Assembly (NCBI RefSeq): GCF_048771995.1
Contig: NC_133063.1
Span: 63,261,014 to 63,325,013, forward strand
Direction of reading: 5' to 3'
From: Taeniopygia guttata
Taxonomy: Eukaryota > Chordata > Aves > Passeriformes > Estrildidae
DNA: 64,000 nucleotides
The translations under genes were made by a program, and so were the position numbers. Below are positions 10,612 through 19,757 of the stretch, one piece after another. Below the pieces are notes generated by a model. The model worked only from the letters and a program-made list of their open reading frames with translations, did not search any database and had not been told where the DNA came from. Position 1 is the first letter of the stretch. Every line of letters starts with the position of its first letter.

Positions 10612-11120
10612 TGTCCTAGGGTGATGTTAGGGTGTTTGTATCCCAAATCGTGTGTTCTGTTTATATTTGATATTATGTCCTGTGCTTTCAGAACTGACTC
10701 TGAAAGTGAAGGTCTGTTTTGTCTTGTTATCAGTCGGTTCACCTCCCCCCATGGTCTGTTGTCTAGAAGAGGCTAGTGCTGGCTGGCTTGCTTTGCTTTG
10801 CTTGCTGGCTTTTGCTGGCTTGCTTTGCTTTGCTTGCTCTTGCTCCTGCTTCTGCTTTTGCCTTTGCTTTTGCTTGGTAGTTTAGCTAAGCAGTCCAATT
10901 TTTTCCCTGGACTGCTTTTGTTTTTTTCCTTTCCCTTTCCTGAATATCATCCCAACCTGCTCCAGACTGGGACCTGGGAAACACTGAGGAACACTGAGAG
11001 CCTGTGCTTTGTGATTTGCAGTGCTGAAGAGCAATCCCCAGTGCCCAGACCCGGGTGAGAGACTCTCTGGATTTGTGATCTCTTCAGAGTGGTGAAAGAG
11101 TTTGGTTATCATCTGGTGTT

Positions 11121-11152
<32 letters not shown>

Positions 11153-11312
11153 GTGCGGGGGAGTGTTTTGTTTGTTAAATAAACAGGTTCTTTTCCACTT
11201 CTCTCTGAGAAAATTCTTCCCGAACCAGGTGGGTGGGGAGGGGCCGTGTTTGTTTTTTTTCTGGGGGCTCCTTCCAGAGGTTTTTCTCCCAAATTTGCCC
11301 TAAACTAGGACA
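10612..11312 (+). mobile_element. Solo LTR, same family as 1572-2266, opposite strand
   Basis: The 701-bp element starts TGTCCTAGGGTG and ends CTAGGACA, with an AATAAA in AAATAAACAGG near 11176 and a GCTTTGCTTG simple-repeat tract near 10780-10875. It is clearly the same family as the LTR at 1572 but several percent diverged. No primer site or polypurine tract adjoins it, so it is solo. The flanking bases GTGAC and TCAGC do not match, so the target duplication is lost or the element was rearranged. Confidence 0.85.
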
Positions 11313-11539
11313 TCAGCTTAAGGGGTATTGTTTTAAAAAACAGCTGTTCAAAGGCAAAAGTTCTCATTATCTATCTCTAAAATAATCTTAGTCCCTGGGA
11401 AGAGAAACCTTCTTCTTCTCTGGGAAGCACCAGACTACTCTTCTTTCTTTCTCTGTTCAGCCTTCTCATGGGATCACAGCTATTTCAACATCTGCTTATC
11501 TTAGCATGGAGGCCTTTGCTTGATATCAATTTGAACAAT

Positions 11540-11863
11540 TTAATCTCCCCATAGTTTCATGCTTATGTGCAGTAAATCATGTAAAAGTCTCCATTTTCCT
11601 GATTTCTTTTTTATTACAAAAATAGGGGTATTCCAGGGGCTGAATGATTCTTCAATATGATCCACTTTCAATTGTTCTGTGACTAATTCTTGCAGGGCAG
11701 TAAGCATTTCGGTAGTAAGGGGCCACTGATCAACCCAGACAGGTTTATCTGTTAACCATGTCAAGGCTACAACTGGACATTCACCACCCTGCATCACAGT
11801 GGCTCCTATTAAAAATCCATAGTAATTCTGACACCCCATTGAGACAAACAATCTCATCCCCAC
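11540..11863 (-). pseudogene. Betaretrovirus-like reverse transcriptase, N-terminal part
   Basis: The minus-strand frame includes [18 protein letters not shown] and [16 protein letters not shown], typical of the RT fingers region in class II (ERVK-type) elements. The frame ends at a stop near 11540 and nothing of the catalytic YxDD palm is found farther left, so pol is truncated before the active site. This is the left limit of the provirus at 11540-15537. Confidence 0.85.
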
Positions 11864-11879
11864 AGACTTTGAGGAGTAT

Positions 11880-12160
11880 CGGCAACAGCGGGTCTGATGT
11901 TAGCTTGTTGGCCATCGGGATGTTTCACATTAATTACAACGGCTGACAAGCCACCTGTTGTAGAACTACCCAACCCTGTAAGTCCAAAACTTGCATGAGT
12001 GAGAGACCACGACTGAGGCCAACGCAGTCACGAGAGTATTGTAACATCTGCTCCAGTGTCAATCAAACCTGTTACCGGTATGGTCCCTGGATGATATCCA
12101 CTGGCTGTGAGGATGCATGTCTTTTCTGGATGGTTCTCCGTTACTTTCTCAGTCCAGAAC
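11880..12160 (-). pseudogene. Betaretrovirus-like aspartic protease fragment
   Basis: The minus strand carries the active-site motif LIDTGADVTIL near 12030-12065, immediately followed by an in-frame stop. Downstream residues resemble a retroviral protease flap and C-terminus. It lies between dUTPase and RT, the expected gag-dut-pro-pol order. Confidence 0.75.
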
Positions 12161-12201
12161 ACTTGAGGTACTTACTGTACTGGGAACAAAACTCACAAAG
12201 G

Positions 12202-12525
12202 CTACAAGCTGAGCGATGCAAGTTCCTTTCTGAATAGTAATAGGGCAGTCATCGATATCATAGCATGACTCTGTCCTAAATAATCAACATCAATAAGTCC
12301 TAAATGCCCATGAATACCTTTAAGCGTAGTACTTGATCTCCCTATCAGAAATGCACTCAATCCACGTCTTATTGGGCCATAGGTGTCATGGGGCACTTTG
12401 CATATTTCTTTTGCCAAAATAGTTATTACTGTGTCGGCGGTGGGTACATCAATCCCTGCGGACCCACTTGTTGCTCCTGAGTACTGTTCGCAAATGGGTA
12501 GCTTTGCAGTACCGGGAAGGCCCAT
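12202..12525 (-). pseudogene. Retroviral dUTPase fragment
   Basis: Minus-strand sequence with SAGIDVPTADTVIT, KVPHDTYGPI and LGLIDVDYLGQ matches the conserved motifs of retroviral dUTPase, which hydrolyses dUTP to limit uracil in viral DNA. A dUTPase fused upstream of protease is characteristic of betaretroviruses and ERVK. The frame is 107 codons and is disrupted at both ends relative to its neighbours. Confidence 0.8.
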
Positions 12526-12548
12526 AATTGCTGTTTATGGTTGTCAGG

Positions 12549-13480
12549 TTATTTGTGTCCCCACACACCCCTTCGTGTTCTTCTTCCCATTTCCCTGCAA
12601 CAGCTGACCATTTGCATGATACTTACTCTTGCACAGTGCCCAAATTTAGCACAATGATTGCACATAACATTGCTGCTTGCATTTGACTTAGATGCTATTT
12701 TCTGGGTATTACACTGTGCCTTTACATGTCCTTGCTGTCCACAATTACAGCATTTCGATGGTGGTCTTAGAACTGCAGCAAGAGCTGCCATTTTATGCTC
12801 TACTGAAACAACTTTTGAGCAAGCAGTAACCATTTCAGGCAATGTGGGCTTCCCAGGTATGGTGTCAATAATCTTTCTGCAGTCTGGGTTTGCATTTTCT
12901 TTCACCAATTGTATATACAATCTATGTCACAAAGGTTCATTATCTACCTGTTTTTCAATAGCTGCAGCAAGCTTTTCCACAAACTGCAAAAATGGTTCTC
13001 TCATCCCTTGTTGTATAGTAACATATCTCTGCTTTGGAGCTGCCATTTCCATTGTTTTAATTAAAACACTCATGCCTATTTGCTGAGCTTGTGTCAAAAT
13101 TGAAGGATCCCACCTTGCCTGTAAATCTGGGTTAGCAAAAGGCCCAGTGCCCAATAAGGCATCAACACCCACAGTGTGATGAGAGTCCTGTTGAAGCAGC
13201 TGCATGTTTGTTAAAGCTGTGCACTTCGCCACTCACCTCCAAGTTTCTGGAAACACACCATATTGTACTGGTTGGAATAAAATTGTAGCAAGGTGCATGA
13301 TGTCATAAGGTGCAAGCATACTGCATTAATTACATGTATTAACTGCATTACCTCTGAGGAATTAATACCAAACTGAGCCACTTTCAATTGGAGATCTTGC
13401 ACAACCTTCCAAGCAAAGATGTGATGACTATCATTCTGCCCTGTTCCAGGAACTGCTTTAAAAACTGGAAAAGCCATAGG
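12549..13480 (-). pseudogene. Betaretrovirus-like gag: capsid and nucleocapsid
   Basis: Three overlapping minus-strand frames cover capsid and nucleocapsid, separated by frameshifts. The capsid part shows the major homology region (QGMREPFLQFVEKL, about 12990-13020). The nucleocapsid part has a complete zinc knuckle CCNCGQQGHVKAQC. The second knuckle begins CNHCAKFGH but has Ser in place of the last Cys. These are the structural and RNA-packaging parts of Gag in a decayed copy. Confidence 0.85.
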
Positions 13481-13834
13481 ATTATCACAGGCAACATTTG
13501 CGTTAACACTCTGCTCCTGAGGTACTTTTGGGGCACCTAATCTTTCTATTAGGTCCCCATTTTTTTCTTCAGCTGCTTTCTTCCTAACAAATTCCCAAAA
13601 CTTCTGAGGCTGTCAGGGAAGCACAGTTACTTGACACAGAGGCAAAGTCCATGGGGCAGTAGGGCTAGATCTATTAGAAGGTGAACTGTCAACAGTTCCC
13701 TGACCCAACTCAGGTGTTACTGCAGGTGACTCTTCACTTGATTTGCTGTCACTGTCCAGCAATGGAGGATACGACCTTGCAAACTGTTCATGCAGCTCAG
13801 AAGGGGGCGGGGGGCAAATGGCTGGGCTAGAGTG
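13481..13834 (-). pseudogene. Decayed gag, upstream of capsid
   Basis: This lies between the capsid frame and the nested LTR. On the minus strand it holds proline- and serine-rich gag-like sequence with frame breaks, consistent with the spacer between matrix and capsid. No distinct domain is recognisable. Confidence 0.4.
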
Positions 13835-13840
13835 GAGGGG

Positions 13841-14150
13841 TGTAGGTCTTAGATTCAGTCAAAGAGAAAACATAAAGTTTCTAACCAGGTAGAAGCTTGA
13901 GAAAGTGTTGAGAAAGAATGTAAATAAGTTCTTTATCTCTCTTGTAGTTCACATTGTTTATAATTGGGTTTTACTACTGTATGTCATTCACTGCACACCA
14001 ATAGCGTGCGAGGTTTTCACTTCAGGACCAATAGAGTTGGTCTGCACGAAGCTCTGTATAAAAGAGCGATGTATTTTGAAATAAATCAGAGTTATAGTCT
14101 CAGCCTTCTGAACAAAGTCTATTCATTCCCATCCTGCCTCAACAGCGTCA
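13841..14150 (+). mobile_element. Solo LTR nested in ERV gag, 6-bp target duplication
   Basis: The 310-bp segment begins TGTAGGTC and ends GCGTCA. It contains TATAAAAGAG near 14057 and AATAAA near 14080 in plus-strand order. GAGGGG occurs immediately before (13835-13840) and after (14151-14156), a perfect 6-bp target-site duplication typical of class II elements. It interrupts the minus-strand gag of the surrounding provirus. Confidence 0.85.
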
Positions 14151-14850
14151 GAGGGGAGCAGGGGGCAGACAGCTGGGTTTGTCTCTCTGCTAAAGACATT
14201 TCAGCCAACTGGCGCAGTGGTGTAGTGTATACGGGGACCGCTGCAAGCTGCTGCGCAGGTGTGAGATAAAGAGGCTTAGGAGTCTGATAAGGAGGTACTT
14301 TGGCAGTCTGCCCAGAAGCCTTAGCAGCTTTCCCAAAAGCTTCAGCATCCAGCCCAGAAGCTCTGGCAGTGTTCCTGGGAGCTTTGGCAGCTGGCATAGA
14401 AGCTCTGGCAACTTTCCTGGAAGCTTTGGTAGCCTGCCTGGTAACTTCCATGGACACCTGCTCCTTCTTCAAGGATGTATTCAACAAGTTCCCCATCAAA
14501 GGCCCCATCTGACTCATCCCTCCCATCAGACTCCTTTATCAACCCCAAATCTTCATCCACGTTGTACTCTGCTTGTTCCCGCTGTTTTCCATTCCTTTAA
14601 TGCCTCAAAAAGCGATCTCCAATTGGGTAACAACTAGATGGACAAGTTTTATCTCCCGCTCAGATGAGTTCCCACAGCCTGTCCCTGACTTTTTTCCAAG
14701 TTTTAACACTAAATGCTGTGTCAGGATCAGTGGCAAAATCCTATGATCTAGCTCACAGCAATATACTATGAAGGGCATAGTCTGAAGTATTAATTCCCTT
14801 ATTTCTTAACAAAGCTTTCCATGTGGCCAAAACAATCTCTTCCTCTTTAG
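14151..14850 (-). pseudogene. Betaretrovirus-like gag: matrix and proline/alanine-rich region
   Basis: The matrix start is MGNKSKEEEIVLATWKAL on the minus strand near 14850, an MG start suited to myristoylation. Downstream (about 14190-14526) is an Ala/Lys-rich repetitive region with recurring KA-S motifs, then PPYQTPKPLYLTPAQQ. Frame breaks separate these parts, and the nested LTR removes continuity with capsid. Confidence 0.75.
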
Positions 14851-15054
14851 ATTTATTTCCCATTATTACTAGTTGGTGCCTCCCCTGCTTCCAGGTGTCC
14901 TGATAGGAGAAAATCAAGTCTGGACCTCCCTGTGGCTTCCACACGCCACTCTCAGCCGCACCAGCGCCGCCTCCCCCGCTGCTCCCCAGTGGGTCACGGC
15001 TGGGAGCTGGGACCCCGCGTGGCTCCAGACTGACCACGCTGTTCAGGCTGTTGC

Positions 15055-15072
15055 TCCACGCGGTGGGCACCA
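15055..15072 (-). other. Primer-binding site of the betaretrovirus-like provirus
   Basis: TGGTGCCCACCGCG on the minus strand begins two bases after the LTR's inner end, the correct position for a primer-binding site. It differs from the lysine site at 1547, and I cannot name the tRNA from memory. Confidence 0.5.
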
Positions 15073-15074
15073 GC

Positions 15075-15537
15075 TGTCACTGGTATATACACTGTATCCC
15101 GAGGCGGTCGCGACACAAAGCACAGACCACAGGCGGTCTCAGATGGCAATTCTTTATTATCGAACATGGCTGACCTTTTATAAACTTTCTAATTGTTTAT
15201 ACTTCTTCTACCCCAACTATTGGCCACAAAAAATCAACATAACACCACTGGTGAACAGTAACAGTGACTTTAGTTAACTTTCTAAAAATACTTTGTCTGT
15301 CTGCAGTGCTCTCCTTATCTTTCTTCAGTTCTTCTCTTCTCTCAGTCTCCTTGGTAGCAGCCTTGGAGAGAGCTCTTTAACAGCTTCTTCTTGCTCTCAG
15401 CTTCTTTTCGCTCCTTTAGCTAACAGGCCTGCTGTTAGCCCCTTCCACAGTAATTCATCCATGAGGGGCAAGAAACAAGTAGAGCAGAATAGGATTAAAA
15501 AGTCTAGTGATTAATTAGAATTGGTTAAAGTCTGACA
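15075..15537 (-). mobile_element. 5' LTR of the betaretrovirus-like provirus
   Basis: The inner end reads TGTCAC at 15075 on the plus strand and the outer end is CTGACA near 15537 (an alternative TGACA lies at 15552). The minus strand has TTATAAAAGG near 15174-15183 and AATAAAG near 15153, in correct order for transcription leftward. No matching 3' LTR is present because the provirus is truncated in RT. Confidence 0.7.
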
Positions 15538-15552
15538 GACCTTGAGATGACA

Positions 15553-16230
15553 CCAAAATTAAGCATCCTAGAGTGTAGCCTACAGCACACTACTCGCATT
15601 TCTATATTCAGGAAACATGTTTTCTTCCTTTTACGCTGTCTTAATTTAAAAGCTGAAAAATTCAAGAGGAATTATTACATCCTCCAATGAGTCCATGAAG
15701 TTTCCTCTCAATGATCTCCTTAGTGTTACTGCAGTCTACTATTCAAGTATATGGGACAACTGTCACAGTAATCTCATTAAAAATGTGTACTTTGTTAAAA
15801 TAACCATCACAAAAATCAGTCATAGTAAGGTAGATAAGACAGAATCAGTATTGATATTGAAAATCTATTATGGAAGCCGAGAAAGGCAGAATCCAAAAAC
15901 TTCAGAAGTGTGTATATAATATACTCATTTAGTTGAAAAAAACTAATACATGTTTATTAGAACAAGTTTGGGGTTTTTTTTAAATCTCATGTTTTCTACT
16001 TTGGATAGCTTTACCTCAGCAGTCTACAAATTATTTTTGCTGTATTAAACTAGTGAAACAAGGATATTTAGTCTAGATTTTTAAGTTCCAGAAGGAAGTA
16101 TTATGCAGTGTTACAAATGAAAAGCTACGTTAGCTTCCTAATTTATCAGTAAAATACCTAACTGCAGAATGATATCAGCAAGAAATTCTATTACTTTGGA
16201 AGAGCAGGGTGATATGTTAGAGAACTCTAC
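15553..16230. other. AT-rich sequence, no gene recognised
   Basis: No supported coding or repeat feature. It is the intron or flank downstream of the exon pair at 16231-17184. Confidence 0.4.
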
Positions 16231-16408
16231 CTTTGCCGACACTGGAGAAGAAGGAGTAGCACAGGTGTTGGAATAGCTACTGCTGTCTGCAGGCTTCACT
16301 GAGGACTGAGCTGATCTGTCATCTGAGGATTGTCTGGAGAGCAAAATGTCTTTTTCTTTGTACTTCTTTGGCTGGTGGAGTGCAGGAGAAGTAGATTTCA
16401 CTGAAACC
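16231..16408 (-). CDS. Exon of an unrecognised gene (downstream exon)
   Basis: This 178-bp minus-strand exon is bounded by acceptor TTTGTAG and donor GTAGAG. Its first base completes a Lys codon split from the exon at 16808-17184, and the frame then stays open to the donor. The product is serine-rich and basic (for example KKYKEKDILLSRQSSDD). No family is recognised. Intact splice sites and frame suggest a real or recently captured gene fragment. Confidence 0.55.
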
Positions 16409-16807
16409 CTACAAAGGACATACTTTGAGTTTCACAAGCAGTCACTGAACAACGTACATCGACCTGCCAACCTACTGCATGACCACATGTATTACAGCAA
16501 CTACAAAATCTATTAAAGCCTAACTAAAAACTCATACTGACCATTCATTGCTTTTTAATGCTACTGTTCAACTTCTTCTGCTACTTCTCAAACATCACAA
16601 TTCATGGACAATATTCCTGACTGCTCTCTCCAACAGCAGCCCCAGGTATGAAATACTTCTCTTTGGGACCACAATGCAGCATACAACAGTATAACACCTT
16701 CCAACTGTACTTCCGCTGTTTCCACCTCCTATTACTAGCAGAAACTTAAGTGATACTTGTATACATAAACTGCAACCTACAGTGAGCAGAAGACCTCAGC
16801 ATCTTAC

Positions 16808-17184
16808 TTTTCAGCATGAGAGAAGTCAGACAATTCTGTTTCTGTTGAGCTGTTTCTGCTGTTGGTTGACATGCATGTAGATGCCAAAGGAAGTTCTTCA
16901 CAAGTCACAGGCCTTGGTCTCTGGCCAATTCCTGAAGGCTGCTGTAGACCTGCAGACTGTTCTTCAGCACTCAGAACAGCTGTAATTGCTCTTACAGTTG
17001 TTTCATCAACCTCAGACCACAGCTTAGAAGGAGCTCGCATACGACGCAGAAACAAGCTGTGCCACTTCTGCCTGAGTTGCAGCAGCATACCAGCAGCCTG
17101 CAATAAATTCCAATTCTGTTCAATACTGATGAAAATTAGATCACACAGGTAAGAGAACCCTGTCTTTTCCATATCAGGCAGCAC
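16808..17184 (-). CDS. Exon of an unrecognised gene (upstream exon)
   Basis: This 377-bp minus-strand exon lies between acceptor TTAGAATGCCAG and donor GTAAGA. It is open throughout and joins in frame to 16231-16408. The first part is helical and tryptophan-rich (EQNWNLLQAAGMLLQL, RQKWHSLFLRRM), the last part serine- and threonine-rich. The look is that of a conserved vertebrate protein and not of an ERV, but I cannot name it. Further exons on either side were not found before the flanking repeats, so this is likely a partial gene. Confidence 0.6.
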
Positions 17185-17479
17185 CTGGCATTCTAATATA
17201 AACAGGGCCCACAATTAAAGGCAAGACTAAGGTCTTGGGGAAGGGGAATAATCCATATTTAAATTAAGATGTTAAATTGCTTTCTTTTCCTTGGGTGCAA
17301 GGTAATTTTGGAAACATTTCATTTAGCTCGGTAATAAACTTAGCTTTGTATTGTAATTCCACAGACTTTTTTTTTTCCTTCTTATCTTTCAAGAAAACCC
17401 AATCCTTTCATGCTTTATGCCCTTCCTCTCAAATCAGTCTCAGCTTGCATGCTGAGGTGTCGGGGGGGGGATTTCTATG

Positions 17480-18219
17480 TTTGCGCTCACCTTCTTTGAG
17501 ACAATGAGCGCAGTGTCACCTGTGCATCCCTGGATATGCCTTGAAGCTGCAATGCTTAATTTGTAATCCAAGGGGAAATGTATCTAAATTTCTTGGGATA
17601 AACAGTTACTTTGCAAATAGACTGATAGAGAAACTTAGCAATTTTTAAGGAGTAAAATCCCAAGGCAATAAGGGAAGTGTACATATGCTTTTCATTGCTT
17701 TATAGAATTTTCTTTGATACAATCTGACTTCCTTTCTCAGTTAAAAAGATAAAAAATAGAGAAATATCTGAGCTTTAGCTGTGTGTCTGGATATGAAGCC
17801 ACATGAGGTTTTTGAAGGGCCCCACACAAGTTTTTCAAGTATTCTCTAAGCCTCCAGGTTCCCCAGCCCCAGGAGCACCCAGTTTTGTTGGTTTTGCATG
17901 GGTCAATTTTTGGAGAGGAGGAAAGAAGGCAGCCGGGAAAGTGAGGCATTTCTGCCATAAGCTTTCCCTGTGCCAGGCAGAAGCAATCACTGAGTGCCTC
18001 TGAGAGCAGGCGCGCTGCTCAGCCAATTAGAAAAGCTGGCGCCGCCTCTAGGACACATTTTTAAGAGAGGAAAAAAGAGAGGAAAAGAAGCTGGCTTTCT
18101 CTCTGCCCTCCGAGGGGTGCTGCGGGGCAGCGGGGCCCCTTCCCGGCGGGCTCGGGGGCTCTTTCCCAGCAGGGCCGCCGGGCTGTGCTGCCGGGGCTCA
18201 TCCCAGCGCCGCCAGCAGC
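17480..18219. repeat. Older duplicated block, partner of 2855-4215
   Basis: It matches 2860-3060 and 3705-4215 without the CR1 and without about 360 bp. It includes the same CCAAT box, TTTTTAAGAG and CpG-rich run. Homology stops exactly after GCCGCCAGCAGCT, where unrelated AGGTGTTGTTAG sequence begins. Confidence 0.85.
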
Positions 18220-18419
18220 TAGGTGTTGTTAGTTATGGTTTGCATTTGTTCCAGTTAATTTGTTGGGTGTGGATGTGTGCTGGAAAATGGGAGGGGGGGG
18301 AGGGTTGAACACCAAACCAAAGGGAAGTACACCCAGCTCAGTTGAATCCTTACTAAGAAGAACGGTTCTCTTTTGCTTTAATGACTTTGTCTCCATTTAA
18401 TTGTACCTAAGAGTTTATT

Positions 18420-18857
18420 TCTAACACCTCCCTCCCAGCAGCTCCGAGCTGCAGCGTGGCACAGCGCTTGCTGTGTGCCAGAGAGCACGAAGCAGGCTGG
18501 CCTGCTGGCCCTGAATATTTCTGCAAAGCACTCTGCAGGTCACAGCTTTGCTGTGGCTCAGTGCAGAAGTGCAGGCGCTGCCTCCCAGAGCTGTGTGAGG
18601 CACTGGCTCCTGCAGCCGGGAGCTGACAAGCTGTCCCTGCCTCCCGCTGGCCCATGGTCCCCTGGCACAAGCGCCGTGCCTGAAGGACGCTGCCCTGTGC
18701 TCCAGCCTGCCGAGCAGCCCGGCTCCTGCCCCGGTGCCCAGAGTGCTGCACACACTGCTGACCTTTGCCAGGAGTCGCAGGGCAGCCGGCACAAGAGTGG
18801 GAATGCTGAGCCAGGCCACCGGCCCTCAGCTGCCCTTGGCCTTTCTCTCCTCGGGGC
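18420..18857. repeat. GC-rich duplicated block (partner 47815-48257)
   Basis: About 440 bp are nearly identical to 47815-48257. Identity ends after CTCCTCGGGGCAG in both places, with different sequence following. Long frames are open on both strands because the block is GC-rich, so coding potential cannot be judged by length. No family is recognised. Confidence 0.8.
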
Positions 18858-19600
18858 AGACTCCAGAGGGCCAATGCCTCCAGGCTGGGCTGTGCCCAGC
18901 AGGGCTCCGCTTCCCCTCGGGAGCAGCCGGCTGCGCTTGGCCTCTGAGAGCGGAGGATGCGCCCGCTGCCAGCAAGAGGCACGCAGGGCCAGGCTGTGCC
19001 TCCTGCAGCTACAAGGGCCTCCTTGCAGCCTGCCCCTGCCCAGGCTCAGGCTGCTCCGGGCTCTGCCAGGGCTCTGCTGCGGCTCCACGCCGGGCAAGGC
19101 GGGGCCCGCTCTCACCTCACACTCGCTGACAGCTCTGCACCGCAGGAGACCTTTCAGAGCACCTCTCTGATCTTTCTGCTTTCTCTGCTGAGCAAGGCTC
19201 TCCTCCGGCCAAAGATATTGCCCTTCGCGATACAAATCCAAGTGGCAGGCACCCAAATGCTCTCGAGTCACAGCTGAAGGCCTGCATCTGCACAGGATGT
19301 TTTGGCTGCCCCATTTCCCTTTGTTTTTTCCTGCAAATGCCATTGCCCTTTCTGCCTCAACTAGAAATACTACAGCTGGCCAAAAGCTGCCTAGTGGGCC
19401 ATATTCCAAAGACAGTGTGGTCTGGAGAGGATGAATGGACAAGATCCTTCCCCCACTTAAAAACCATACAAAAGAAGCCATAAGTGTGACTTAACACCCA
19501 TAAAAAACAACTGGTAATTCAAAAGGAAATGTTGAGTTTTCTGTAGGGGTCAGAAGGAGGGCAGTCTTCCAAGTGAGTTGATGTTTCAGAAACTTTATTT
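18858..19600. other. GC-rich sequence downstream of the kinase gene, nothing assigned
   Basis: Long overlapping open stretches on both strands reflect base composition. No splice pattern or known motif supports a gene here. It includes the 3' flank of the kinase gene that ends at 19671. Confidence 0.4.
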
Positions 19601-19670
19601 AATGAAAATCCTCGTCTACAATCCTATAATCCTCGAAATTGGTTTTGGCGATGACATCTTGACTTGATTG

Positions 19671-19757
19671 TTACATTCTTCTCTTCTCCATCCACTTCAG
19701 GACAGTGATGAGTGGTGCCAGGATGGACACTGGTTTGGCTGATGTTACAAATGGATG
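19671..19757 (-). CDS. PAK-like kinase exon 19, C-terminus and stop
   Basis: The acceptor TTTGGACAG follows a T-rich tract. The exon encodes [17 protein letters not shown] and ends in TAA at 19671. It matches the PAK C-terminal motif (family form HxFLKxAKPLSSLTPLI), which fixes the gene's end. Confidence 0.9.
   Translation of the reverse strand, partial: HPFVTSAKPVSILAPLITVLKWMEKRRM

Larger units (their letters stand above)
1572..11010. repeat. Recent segmental duplication, copy A (partner 54565-64000)
   Basis: Everything from the LTR at 1572 to about 11010 recurs at 54565-64000 in the same order and strand. The offset is 52993 bases at first, 52994 after the T run near 4226-4243, and 52990 after the T run near 9560-9610. 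By eye I saw only a few substitutions, for example G to A at 5179 and C to A near 8933, plus homopolymer length changes. Copy B runs off the right edge, so the duplicated unit is longer than seen here. Confidence 0.95.

Noticed and set aside
10612-11312. 5' LTR of a plus-strand provirus
   Set aside because: No primer-binding site or gag follows 11312; the next coding sequence is a minus-strand RT of another element.
18558-19481. Long minus-strand open frame of about 307 codons
   Set aside because: The region is GC-rich with long frames on both strands at once, no splice or motif support, and partial overlap with a duplicated block. Length alone is not evidence here.
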